Source: Paracoccaceae bacterium
GTDB taxonomy: Bacteria; Pseudomonadota; Alphaproteobacteria; Rhodobacterales; Rhodobacteraceae
DNA length: 6,480 nt
NCBI GenBank assembly: GCA_004566265.1
Contig: SPLB01000098.1
Location: forward strand, 1-6,480
Direction of reading: 5' to 3'
The position numbers were made by a program, and so were the translations under genes. The notes beneath the pieces are model-generated. The model was given only the letters and a program-made list of their open reading frames with translations. It was not told the DNA's origin and searched no databases. Numbering within the stretch: the stretch's first letter is position 1; every line of letters begins with the position of its first letter. Shown one piece after another: positions 1-5,964 of the stretch.

Positions 1-393
1 CTTGGCTTCGGGCTATCGGGCCTTGGTCTGCAAACGGGCCTGCGCGATTTCCTCGGCTTCACGCTGCCTGCGGGTTTGGCCTCGCTCCCGGCTTTGTTTG
101 TTGCGCTGTGGTTTACCAGTGGCTTTGGCGCGTGGTTCGCCCGTGTCTTGCCGCAAACTGAAACTTCGGCCCTATCGGAAAGCTCTCTCGGGCGTCGACG
201 TGGGGTCGTCACGCAGGGCACTGCCGCCCGCGGCCGTCCCGCCGAAGTGCGGGTGATGGACGGCTATGGCAATGCCCACTACCTGCGCGCCGAACCGATG
301 AGCGAAGGAGACGAGATTTCGGCTGGCACCGAAGTGCTTGTGATCCGGGATCGGCGAGCCAAAGCCTATGTCCTTGTGCCTGTCAGCGAATAG
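1..393 (+). CDS. yqiJ: YqiJ/NfeD-like OB-fold membrane protein, 3' part only (5' end outside window)
   Basis: The frame is open from base 1 to the TAG at 391-393 and gives 130 residues without a start, so the N-terminus lies outside the window. Visible residues 1-45 are hydrophobic and fit the last membrane segments. From about residue 60 a soluble C-terminal domain follows, with RRGVVTQGTAARGRPAEV, then DGYGNAHYLRAEP, then EGDEISAGTEVLVI. This closely resembles the OB-fold domain of E. coli YqiJ (GxxALITGxxAxxGxPxEGKLxDxxGxxHYLLLEP, then GDKVLII). YqiJ-type proteins of the NfeD class are membrane partners of flotillins, and the OB fold is thought to act at the membrane surface. The gene sits 57 bp upstream of a YqiK flotillin on the same strand, the classic yqiJ-yqiK order, and is probably cotranscribed with it. 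An internal TTG at 76 would start only a fragment and is not a credible start. About 80 residues are missing if it has the usual ~210-residue length. Family assignment is confident; the molecular role is inferred from relatives. Confidence 0.85.
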   Translation, partial: LGFGLSGLGLQTGLRDFLGFTLPAGLASLPALFVALWFTSGFGAWFARVLPQTETSALSESSLGRRRGVVTQGTAARGRPAEVRVMDGYGNAHYLRAEPMSEGDEISAGTEVLVIRDRRAKAYVLVPVSE

Positions 394-436
394 CCAACCG
401 GCCAGGGGCAGCAATTTTAAATCTGATTTTCTACTC

Positions 437-443
437 AAAGGAG
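437..443 (+). promoter_or_regulatory. Ribosome binding site of the flotillin gene
   Basis: AAAGGAG lies 7 nt upstream of the ATG at 451. This is a strong, well-spaced Shine-Dalgarno sequence that fixes the flotillin start. The rest of the 57-bp gap (394-450) shows no terminator hairpin, which fits cotranscription from the yqiJ-like gene. Confidence 0.85.
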
Positions 444-450
444 TGCACTC

Positions 451-2157
451 ATGGATATTTCCTTCCCACTGGTAACGATTGTTGCCATCATATTCTTTCT
501 CTGCCTGATTGGTCTGGTTCTTGGCCGTCTCTATCGCCGCGCCACCCGTGAGGTAAGCCTTGTGAAAACGGGCTCCGGTGGCAAAAAAGTGATCATGGAC
601 GGGGGCACCATTGTTGTGCCGCTGCTGCATGAGGTCAGCCCTGTCAACATGAAAACCCTGCGCCTTGAGGTGCAGCGCAACAATGACGGTGCGCTGATCA
701 CTCAGGACCGCATGCGGGTGGATGTTGGCGTCGAATTCTACGTCTCGGTTATGGCCACGGCCGAAGGTATTGCGCGCGCAGCACAAACGCTGGGCGACCG
801 GACGTTTGATGTGAACCAGCTGCGCGAGATAATCGAAGGCAAGCTGGTCGATGGTCTGCGGGCGGTTGCCGCGCAAATGACCATGGACGGTCTGCATGAA
901 AACCGCGCCGATTTTGTACAAGAGGTGCAAAACGCGGTTTCCGAAGACCTTTTGAAAAACGGTCTGTCGCTGGAATCCGTCTCGCTCACCGCGTTGGACC
1001 AGACCCCGTTTGAAGCGCTGGATGAAAACAATGCCTTTAACGCCGTGGGTATGCGCAAGCTGGCCGAAGTGATCGCCCAGTCCAAAAAAGAGCGCGCGAA
1101 TATTGAGGCTGAGGCCGCAGTAGCCGTGCGCCGTGCAGAAATGGAGGCCGAGCGTCAGCGTCTTTTGATCCAGCGTGACGAAGAACAGGCCCGGATCGAA
1201 CAGCAGCAGGAAATTGAAACGCTGAAAGCGGCGCAAGAGGCGGAAATTGCGGCCCGTTCGGAAGATTCTGTGCGCGAAACAGAACGCGCCCGGATTGCCC
1301 GCGAGGAAGCCGTACGCGCGGCAGAGATTGCCCGTGAAGCCAAGCTGCGCGACGCAGAAATCGCCAAGGAACGCGCTGTTCAAGAGGCCGAGATCGCCAA
1401 AGAGCGTGAACTGGAAGTGGCCAATCAGGACCGTCAGATCATTATCGCGCAGAAGTCCGAAGAGGAAAGCCGCGCACGTGCCTCAGCGGATCTGGCACGG
1501 GCCGAGGCGACCAAAGCCTCTGAGGCGGTCGCAACCGCCCGGGAAGTGGCCGAAGCTGAGCGTGTGAAGCGCATTGCGCTGATCAACGCCGAACGCGAAG
1601 CCGAACAGGAAGCCACTGCCATCCGTCTGGCGGCGCAAGCCGAAAAGGAAGCGGCCGCAGACCGGGCCGAAGCCCGCCGTGAAGAAGCACAGGCGGAAGC
1701 AGATGCGTTGAACATCCGTGCCGAGGCAAAAAAGAATGATATGCTGGCTGAAGCCGAAGGTCGTCGTGCGATTGTTGAAGCGGACAATGCCCTGTCCCCG
1801 GATCTGATCCGAATGAAGCTCGATATGGCACGTCTTGAGGCGATGCCGGCCGTGGTGGCAGAGATGGTGAAACCGGCTGAGAAGATTGACTCGATCAAGA
1901 TCCATCAGGTGGGCGGGATTGGTGCTGGTGCGCCTTACACAGGAGCTGCGAACTCGGGCGACAAGCCGGTGGTGAACCAGGCGCTGGATTCGATCATGGG
2001 CATGGCGGTGCAAATGCCTGCGCTGAAAAAACTGGGCGAAGAGCTTGGGATCTCGATGGAGGCTGGCGTTGCAGGCGTCACCAGCGGTCTGATCGCCCCC
2101 ACGTCTGAAACGGGCGGGGCAGAGGCTGTAGACTCCACTCCAACGGCAGCAGAATGA
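451..2157 (+). CDS. yqiK: Flotillin family protein (YqiK-type, SPFH domain)
   Basis: A complete 568-residue membrane-anchored flotillin; E. coli YqiK is about 553 residues. Residues 7-27 form one N-terminal transmembrane segment, followed by the basic stretch RLYRRATRE. An SPFH/Band-7 domain spans about 35-200, with family hallmarks VKTGSGGKKVIMDGG, LITQDRMRVDV, AQTLGDR, DGLRAVAAQMTM and LSLESVSLT. Residues ~205-445 are a very long Glu/Ala/Arg-rich coiled coil, including an 11-residue periodicity at 280-323. The end (about 446-568) has the flotillin-type MARLEAMPAVVAEMVKPAEKIDSIKI segment and a Gly/Ala-rich tail. Flotillins oligomerise at the inner membrane and scaffold lipid microdomains. 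The upstream YqiJ-like protein is the expected partner. The ATG has a strong Shine-Dalgarno sequence, and a hairpin follows 30 bp after the TGA. Family assignment is very confident. Cargo and physiological role cannot be read from the sequence. Confidence 0.95.
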   Translation: MDISFPLVTIVAIIFFLCLIGLVLGRLYRRATREVSLVKTGSGGKKVIMDGGTIVVPLLHEVSPVNMKTLRLEVQRNNDGALITQDRMRVDVGVEFYVSVMATAEGIARAAQTLGDRTFDVNQLREIIEGKLVDGLRAVAAQMTMDGLHENRADFVQEVQNAVSEDLLKNGLSLESVSLTALDQTPFEALDENNAFNAVGMRKLAEVIAQSKKERANIEAEAAVAVRRAEMEAERQRLLIQRDEEQARIEQQQEIETLKAAQEAEIAARSEDSVRETERARIAREEAVRAAEIAREAKLRDAEIAKERAVQEAEIAKERELEVANQDRQIIIAQKSEEESRARASADLARAEATKASEAVATAREVAEAERVKRIALINAEREAEQEATAIRLAAQAEKEAAADRAEARREEAQAEADALNIRAEAKKNDMLAEAEGRRAIVEADNALSPDLIRMKLDMARLEAMPAVVAEMVKPAEKIDSIKIHQVGGIGAGAPYTGAANSGDKPVVNQALDSIMGMAVQMPALKKLGEELGISMEAGVAGVTSGLIAPTSETGGAEAVDSTPTAAE

Positions 2158-2186
2158 TTCGCGGGTAAAACCACCAACACGCAAGC

Positions 2187-2210
2187 AGGCCGGGAGTTCC
2201 CGGCCTCTTC
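2187..2210. terminator. Bidirectional terminator-like hairpin between flotillin and MFS genes
   Basis: AGGCCGGGA (2187-2195) pairs with TCCCGGCCT (2198-2206). With AGTT as the loop, eight GC-rich base pairs remain. The hairpin lies in the 61-bp gap between two convergent stop codons (2157 plus, 2219 minus). On the plus strand CTTCATTTG follows; on the minus strand GCTTGCGTGTTGG follows. Both tails are only moderately T-rich. It probably serves both converging transcripts, with modest intrinsic strength. Confidence 0.6.
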
Positions 2211-2218
2211 ATTTGTGC

Positions 2219-3445
2219 TTACTTGTGCCTCTCGCGATCTCGTTTCAGCATTTTCCCAATGGTGAAGGAGGTACGCGGCGCATAGACATAGCGTGTGCGC
2301 GCTTCGGGTGCGGACCGCACACGCATCCGCAAAAGGCCAAAAAAGATCAAGCCAATATGCCCGACAGCCACAAAAGTGAACAGGGCGCCGGGGCCAAAAA
2401 ACTCGATCAGGGATGAGGCCACCAGCGGTGCGGCAATGGCACCCACCGCATAGAAGAACATCAGTGCTGCCGAAAGCTCTACCCGCTCATCCGTGTCAGC
2501 AAAATCATTGGCGTGGGCCGCAGAGACCGAAAAGATCGGCACTGTTGTGAGCCCGAAGAAGGTTGCAGAGACCATAATCGCAAGCGTGCCCTGCATACTG
2601 GCAGGAACGGTGACGGCGCAGGCAATCAGAGATACCCCGGACAGCCAGATCAACACCCAGCGGCGGTCGAATTTATCGGCAAGCCAGCCCACCGGGAATT
2701 GTGCCAGCGCACCGCCCAGAACAAAGGCCGCAAGGAAAAACGCAATCTGATCCACCGCTAGGCCGACCTCTTGGCCGTAAATCGGGCCGACCATCCGGAA
2801 CGAGGCTGCCGAAAGCGCCGAAACGCACACGCCGATCACCGCCAAAGGCGAACAACGCCACGCGAGCCCCGGCTTCAGACGCGGGGCCGAGGGGATTTTT
2901 GGCTGTGACGCTTTGGTCATCGTCAGTGGCAACAGTGTGGCGCAACAGATCAGCGCCAAAAGGTTGTAAGAAACATAAGACGCAGGCGGTAGCACCGCGA
3001 TCAACAGCTGCGCAAGCAGTGAGGCGCTGGTATCTGCCACCCGGTAAAGGCCAGACACGCGCCCGCGCGACGCATTGCTGACTTTGGCATTCAGCCAAGC
3101 CTCAATCACCGTATAACTGCCCGCAATACAGATGCCGGTGGCAATCCGCAGGGCGGCCCAGGCGTAGGGGTCTTCGGTCAGCGTATGCCCCAAAAGCCCC
3201 ATTGCGCCAAGCGCTGTACAGACAGCGAAGGCCCGCGAATGGCCCACACGCCCCATCAGGCGTGGCGTCCACCAGCAGCCGATAAAGAATCCCACAAAAT
3301 GGGCTGAGCCAAGCAAACCGATTTGCTGATTGTCAAATCCAAGGACCCTGCCGGACAGCGCATCCAGCGGACCCACACCGCCGGTGGACAGCTGCAGCAG
3401 AATCACAGAAAGGAAGAGGGCGGCGAGGGACAGTATGGTGCGCAT
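2219..3445 (-). CDS. MFS transporter, YcaD-like
   Basis: A 408-residue polytopic inner-membrane protein with about 12 hydrophobic segments, the usual MFS size. After TM1 (about 5-25) comes GPLDALSGRVLGFDNQQIGLLGSAHFVGFF, typical of the YcaD-like branch. Other landmarks are SYTVIEAWLN near 110-119 (the family's E[ST]WLN-like motif after TM4), RGRVSGLYRVADTSASLLAQ at 127-146, and a motif-A-like loop GWLADKFDRR at 253-262 between the half repeats. The last ~35 residues form a basic, probably cytoplasmic tail. The substrate is unknown; members of this branch are mostly uncharacterised exporters. I chose the ATG at 3445 because the protein then starts directly with TM1 (MRTILSLAALFLSVILL). A TTG ten codons upstream (3475) would add a less typical leader. 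Neither has a clear Shine-Dalgarno sequence. The gene converges on the flotillin gene and is separated from agcS upstream by a terminator, so it probably has its own promoter. Confidence 0.85.
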   Translation of the reverse strand: MRTILSLAALFLSVILLQLSTGGVGPLDALSGRVLGFDNQQIGLLGSAHFVGFFIGCWWTPRLMGRVGHSRAFAVCTALGAMGLLGHTLTEDPYAWAALRIATGICIAGSYTVIEAWLNAKVSNASRGRVSGLYRVADTSASLLAQLLIAVLPPASYVSYNLLALICCATLLPLTMTKASQPKIPSAPRLKPGLAWRCSPLAVIGVCVSALSAASFRMVGPIYGQEVGLAVDQIAFFLAAFVLGGALAQFPVGWLADKFDRRWVLIWLSGVSLIACAVTVPASMQGTLAIMVSATFFGLTTVPIFSVSAAHANDFADTDERVELSAALMFFYAVGAIAAPLVASSLIEFFGPGALFTFVAVGHIGLIFFGLLRMRVRSAPEARTRYVYAPRTSFTIGKMLKRDRERHK

Positions 3446-3470
3446 AAGGCCCGACCATAGCGAGCTGTAC

Positions 3471-3497
3471 CGCAATTGCGACTGCGTTTTCGCAATT
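3471..3497. promoter_or_regulatory. Nested inverted repeats upstream of the MFS gene, candidate operator
   Basis: AATTGCG (3474-3480) and CGCAATT (3491-3497) form a perfect 7-bp inverted repeat with a 10-bp spacer. It contains the palindrome CGCAATTGCG (3471-3480) and the smaller TGCG-TTTT-CGCA (3483-3494). The two CGCAATT copies start exactly 20 bp apart, about two helical turns, as expected for a dimeric regulator. The site lies 26-52 bp upstream of the preferred MFS start, where a promoter is expected. I cannot identify a convincing -35/-10 pair here and see no adjacent regulator gene. This is a candidate only. Confidence 0.35.
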
Positions 3498-3537
3498 CAG
3501 ATGTCGTTTCTGCTCATTTCTTGTGCGGTGCATAAAC

Positions 3538-3569
3538 AAAGAAAAAGCGGGGCACGGCTGCCCCGCTTT
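3538..3569 (-). terminator. Rho-independent terminator of the AGCS symporter gene
   Basis: An 11-bp perfect stem, AAAGCGGGGCA (3544-3554) with TGCCCCGCTTT (3559-3569), has a 4-nt loop. Read on the minus strand it is followed by the T-rich run TTCTTTGTTT. It begins 27 bp beyond the symporter stop at 3597 and is a textbook intrinsic terminator for minus-strand transcription. It isolates the symporter gene from the MFS gene downstream. Confidence 0.9.
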
Positions 3570-3596
3570 GTGTGGTTTGATCTTCTTGATCCCAAC

Positions 3597-5018
3597 TTAG
3601 CCTTTGTTGGCCCAGGCCGAGTGATCAATGTCCAGATCCGGGAATTTGGCCGGGTCAAAGACAGGGCGCTCAACGCCCGCTTTGCGCTGATCATCAAAGT
3701 CCCGCAGGACGCGGCGCAGAACCGGAAACAGCATTAGCAACGCGAGCAGGTTCACCAGCGCCAGAATGCCCATCATCGGGTCCGAGAAGAAGAAGACCGC
3801 GGTCGCACCCGGCGCCACAGCGCCTAGGAAGGTCACGCCGATCAGCACCAGTTTGAACACCATCAACGCCGCCGTGGATTTGGAGAACATGGTCAGCGCG
3901 TTTTCACCAAGGTAGTAGTTGTAGATGATCGAAGAGAAGGCAAACAGCAGCACCGCAAAGGTCAGGAAGTACTGCGTCCAGGAACCAAGGTGCTCTACCA
4001 GAGAGTTCTGGGTCAGAACAACACCGTCAATATCCGCTCCCGGCACATAGGCGTCGCTCAGCAGAATGACGAGCGCAGTACAGGTACAGATGATAATGGT
4101 GTCAATAAAGACCGAGAAGGACTGGGTGATCCCTTGGCTGATCGGATGGCGCACCTCTGCGGTCGCGGCAACGTTTGGCGCGGAACCAAGGCCAGCCTCG
4201 TTGGAGAACAGGCCGCGACGCAGACCCTGCGCAATTGCCGCCCCCATACCGCCAGACACGGCTTCTTCAATGCCAAAGGCGTTTGCAACGATGGTCGAAA
4301 ACGCGGCCGGGACATCGCCAATGTTCAGCATGATGACGACCAGCGCCAGCGCGATGTAGGTCAGCGCCATGACGGGTACAATAATATCAGAAGCTTTGGC
4401 AATCCGCTGGATCCCACCAAAAACGATGAACGCGGTGCCAACGGCCAGCAACGCGCCGGTCAGCAGGCGGTTCAGGCCAAAGGCGTTTTCAGCGGCACCG
4501 GCGACGGTGTTGCCCTGGAATGCCGGGAAGCCAATGCCAAAGGCTGCGAGCAGGCTGATGGCGTAAAGAACCGCAAGCCATTTGTAGTCTTTGCCCAGAC
4601 CGTAAATGATCATGCGCGCCGGGCCACCACGGTAAGAGCCATCGTCCTGACGACGTTTGAACACCTGCGCCAGCGAGCATTCCACAAGGCTGGTGGCCAT
4701 GCTGACAAGCGCAATCGCCCACATCCAGAACACCGCCCCCGGACCGCCGAGGGTAATGGCCACAGCCACACCGGCAATGTTGCCGCCGCCGACGCGACCG
4801 CCGACCGAGACAAACAGCGCTTCGCGTGCGGTGATGGTATTGGGGTCCGAGCTTTGATTGTCGCCCTTCAGCACGCGGAACATGCGGCGGAAGTAGCGGA
4901 CCTGCACGAAACCGGTTGCGATGGTGATGAAGACACCAAAAATTACGAGGAACGGAATGAGCGACCAACCCCAGGTCAGGTCGCCAATTGTTCCGAAAAC
5001 TGTGTGAAGAAAGTCCAT
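3597..5018 (-). CDS. agcS: AGCS family sodium:alanine (glycine) symporter
   Basis: A 473-residue inner-membrane sodium-coupled amino-acid symporter (APC-superfamily LeuT fold) that imports alanine and/or glycine. The ATG at 5018 gives MDFLHTVFGTIGDLTWGWSL, the usual start of the family, and GGGAGGA precedes it. The frame extends upstream to 5102 but adds only a polar, atypical leader. About 10-11 hydrophobic segments are visible. Landmarks are GGRVGGGNIAGVA at 73-85 (unwound TM1 motif), GGPGAVFWMW at 91-100 (core of the AGCS signature), DGSYRGGPARMI at 126-137, and GLRRGLFSNEAGLGSAP at 265-281, the strongly conserved cytoplasmic-side motif. The TM1 motif differs from the common GTVGTGNIAGVA: Gly replaces the Thr before GN and Arg replaces another Thr. 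This places it in a divergent branch, so the exact substrate is uncertain. The gene appears to be transcribed alone: a terminator follows, and 145 bp separate it from the upstream gene. The symbol is the family name. Confidence 0.93.
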   Translation of the reverse strand: MDFLHTVFGTIGDLTWGWSLIPFLVIFGVFITIATGFVQVRYFRRMFRVLKGDNQSSDPNTITAREALFVSVGGRVGGGNIAGVAVAITLGGPGAVFWMWAIALVSMATSLVECSLAQVFKRRQDDGSYRGGPARMIIYGLGKDYKWLAVLYAISLLAAFGIGFPAFQGNTVAGAAENAFGLNRLLTGALLAVGTAFIVFGGIQRIAKASDIIVPVMALTYIALALVVIMLNIGDVPAAFSTIVANAFGIEEAVSGGMGAAIAQGLRRGLFSNEAGLGSAPNVAATAEVRHPISQGITQSFSVFIDTIIICTCTALVILLSDAYVPGADIDGVVLTQNSLVEHLGSWTQYFLTFAVLLFAFSSIIYNYYLGENALTMFSKSTAALMVFKLVLIGVTFLGAVAPGATAVFFFSDPMMGILALVNLLALLMLFPVLRRVLRDFDDQRKAGVERPVFDPAKFPDLDIDHSAWANKG

Positions 5019-5021
5019 GAA

Positions 5022-5028
5022 TCCTCCC
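5022..5028 (-). promoter_or_regulatory. Ribosome binding site of the AGCS gene, decides its start
   Basis: On the minus strand GGGAGGA is followed by TTC and then the ATG at 5018. This strong purine box supports the ATG at 5018 over the in-frame upstream candidates that extend to 5102. Confidence 0.8.
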
Positions 5029-5105
5029 AGTGGTCTTTTTCTTGGCGGCCGTGTTTGGGTGGGGCTCGGCGCAATGTCCATATCGCGCCACGCAAGTTTC
5101 ACTTA

Positions 5106-5135
5106 TTTATGCATCTTTTTTGGGCAGTTTTTGAA
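5106..5135 (-). promoter_or_regulatory. Possible sigma-70-like promoter for the AGCS gene
   Basis: On the minus strand, TTCAAA (5135-5130), an 18-nt A-rich spacer and CATAAA (5111-5106) resemble a weak -35/-10 pair. The predicted transcript would have a leader of roughly 80 nt. The hexamers are imperfect (4/6 for the -10). The support is the position between the two genes and the local AT-richness. Confidence 0.3.
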
Positions 5136-5148
5136 AACATTCGGATCT

Positions 5149-5163
5149 CACACGCATCGTGTG
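5149..5163. promoter_or_regulatory. Perfect dyad upstream of the AGCS promoter region
   Basis: CACACG-CAT-CGTGTG is a perfect 6-bp inverted repeat with a 3-bp centre. It sits immediately after the stop codon of the upstream minus-strand frame and about 15 bp above the proposed -35 of the AGCS gene. It could be a regulator binding site or a short hairpin at the 3' end of the upstream transcript. The arms are short, so chance is possible. Confidence 0.25.
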
Positions 5164-5958
5164 TTACTGAGGGATCTTGGTGAGGATCAGGGGGGCAACG
5201 CGCCCCCCGCAAAATGTCTCGTTTTTTTGCGGGGTTTCAACAAATGGTGGGGTGGGGGGCTGAATTCCGGCCTCATTTGACGCGCAATTCGAACGTGGTG
5301 CCGGTGTGACATACCAGCTCTGTGGGGGCTGTGATCTGGCGCGCAGACGGTTTAGTTTCCATCTGTCCACAGGGACCGCGCTGCGCAGGGCGCAGGGCTT
5401 TAGGCGGGGATCGGGCTGTGGCAGGTGGCGTGGCGACATTTGCCAGCGGCTTTCTACCCCCGGCGCGCCGCCTTTGTCCGGGGTTAACAGCAACGCCGTG
5501 GGAGCTGTGCCGCGCTTGCCCAAAAGGTCGCCTCCTTGTTCCGCCGCGAGATGCAGCCGTCGCACCGGCGTCAGCGCAGGGGGGGCAGGCAGGTCGGCAA
5601 CCACAAGGGGCACAGCGCCGCTGCGCAGAGCTTCTTCGACCGACCACAGCAGATCTTCGGCGCGTAGCACCCGCAGAAAGATCAAGCGGCTCGGGGTAAA
5701 GTGATGCCAGACCCCTTCGGCATGGAGGTCGAGGCTTTGCCAGCTGGGCGAAACCCACAGCACCGGGCCAGTGGTTCTATTGGCGAGCCACAAGGCCAGA
5801 GTACGACGGGCACCACCGCAGATTTCGTGGGCGCGCCCACGGGTGAGCGTCACCTCAGGGCACAGGGTCAGATTGTCGCGTGCCGCGAAGGGTTCGGGGC
5901 CTGAACAGCCCCTTTTGGGGGCGGCTGTAGACGGGAGATCGGGAAAGGGACTCGGCAT
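5164..5958 (-). CDS. SOS-regulated ImuA-like protein (RecA fold without P-loop)
   Basis: The 264-residue frame resembles ImuA, the RecA-related accessory factor of the ImuA-ImuB-DnaE2 mutagenic translesion system. GRAHEICGGARRTLALWL at 41-58 aligns with the Walker A region of RecA (GRIVEIYGPESSGKTTL), but the GxxxxGKT residues are missing, as in ImuA. Then follow GPVLWVSP (64-71), RLIFLRVLRAEDLLWSVEEALRSGAVPLVVADLP (91-124), LTPVRRLHLAAEQGG (129-143), TALLLTP (154-160) and ESRWQMSP (169-176). This pattern (ED-LW-EEALRSGAV, RRL-LAAE, ESRW) is ImuA-like. The ATG at 5958 has no Shine-Dalgarno sequence, but the LexA-controlled promoter predicts a transcript starting at that ATG. A TAA at 5970-5968 excludes any longer in-frame start. 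imuB and dnaE2 do not follow; the next gene is the symporter. Residues ~220-264 are proline-rich, lie over strong hairpins and may be frameshift-derived. Family assignment is moderately confident. Confidence 0.65.
   Translation of the reverse strand: MPSPFPDLPSTAAPKRGCSGPEPFAARDNLTLCPEVTLTRGRAHEICGGARRTLALWLANRTTGPVLWVSPSWQSLDLHAEGVWHHFTPSRLIFLRVLRAEDLLWSVEEALRSGAVPLVVADLPAPPALTPVRRLHLAAEQGGDLLGKRGTAPTALLLTPDKGGAPGVESRWQMSPRHLPQPDPRLKPCALRSAVPVDRWKLNRLRARSQPPQSWYVTPAPRSNCASNEAGIQPPTPPFVETPQKNETFCGGRVAPLILTKIPQ
5190..5259. repeat. Overlapping hairpins and G-runs at the 3' end of the ImuA-like frame
   Basis: Two perfect stems compete for the same C-run. GGGGGGC (5190-5196) pairs with GCCCCCC (5202-5208) over a 5-nt loop. 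CCCCGCAAAA (5205-5214) pairs with TTTTGCGGGG (5225-5234) over a 10-nt loop. Beside them is the G-rich tract GGTGGGGTGGGGGG (5246-5259). Such structure is typical of untranslated or terminator DNA and unusual inside a coding region. Neither orientation carries a clean T-tail after the stem, so I do not call it a standard terminator. Confidence 0.5.
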
Positions 5959-5964
5959 AGTCCG

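Noticed and set aside
172..1383. Long minus-strand open frame (403 codons) opposite the flotillin gene
   Set aside because: It is antisense to an unmistakable SPFH protein. Its translation has no recognisable domain, and it arises from the codon bias of the coiled-coil region.
1483..2184. Minus-strand open frame opposite the flotillin C-terminus
   Set aside because: It is a shadow frame with no start signal and no domain.
3990..5183. Plus-strand open frame of 397 codons opposite the symporter
   Set aside because: It is low-complexity, polar and family-less, and lies wholly opposite a clear AGCS transporter with its own Shine-Dalgarno sequence and terminator.
5246..5259. Possible G-quadruplex (GGTGGGGTGGGGGG)
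   Set aside because: Only three close G-runs are present; a fourth would need a loop of more than ten bases. It is mentioned only as part of the structured 3' region.
5306..5704. Plus-strand frames of 125-132 codons opposite the ImuA-like gene
   Set aside because: They are Arg/Gly/Pro-rich shadow translations without motif similarity or ribosome binding sites.
5903..5924. Hairpin AGCCCC-TTTT-GGGGGCGGCT near the 5' end of the ImuA-like gene
   Set aside because: The stem is short and imperfect, lies inside the coding sequence and lacks a T-tail. It is most likely a by-product of proline/glycine codons.
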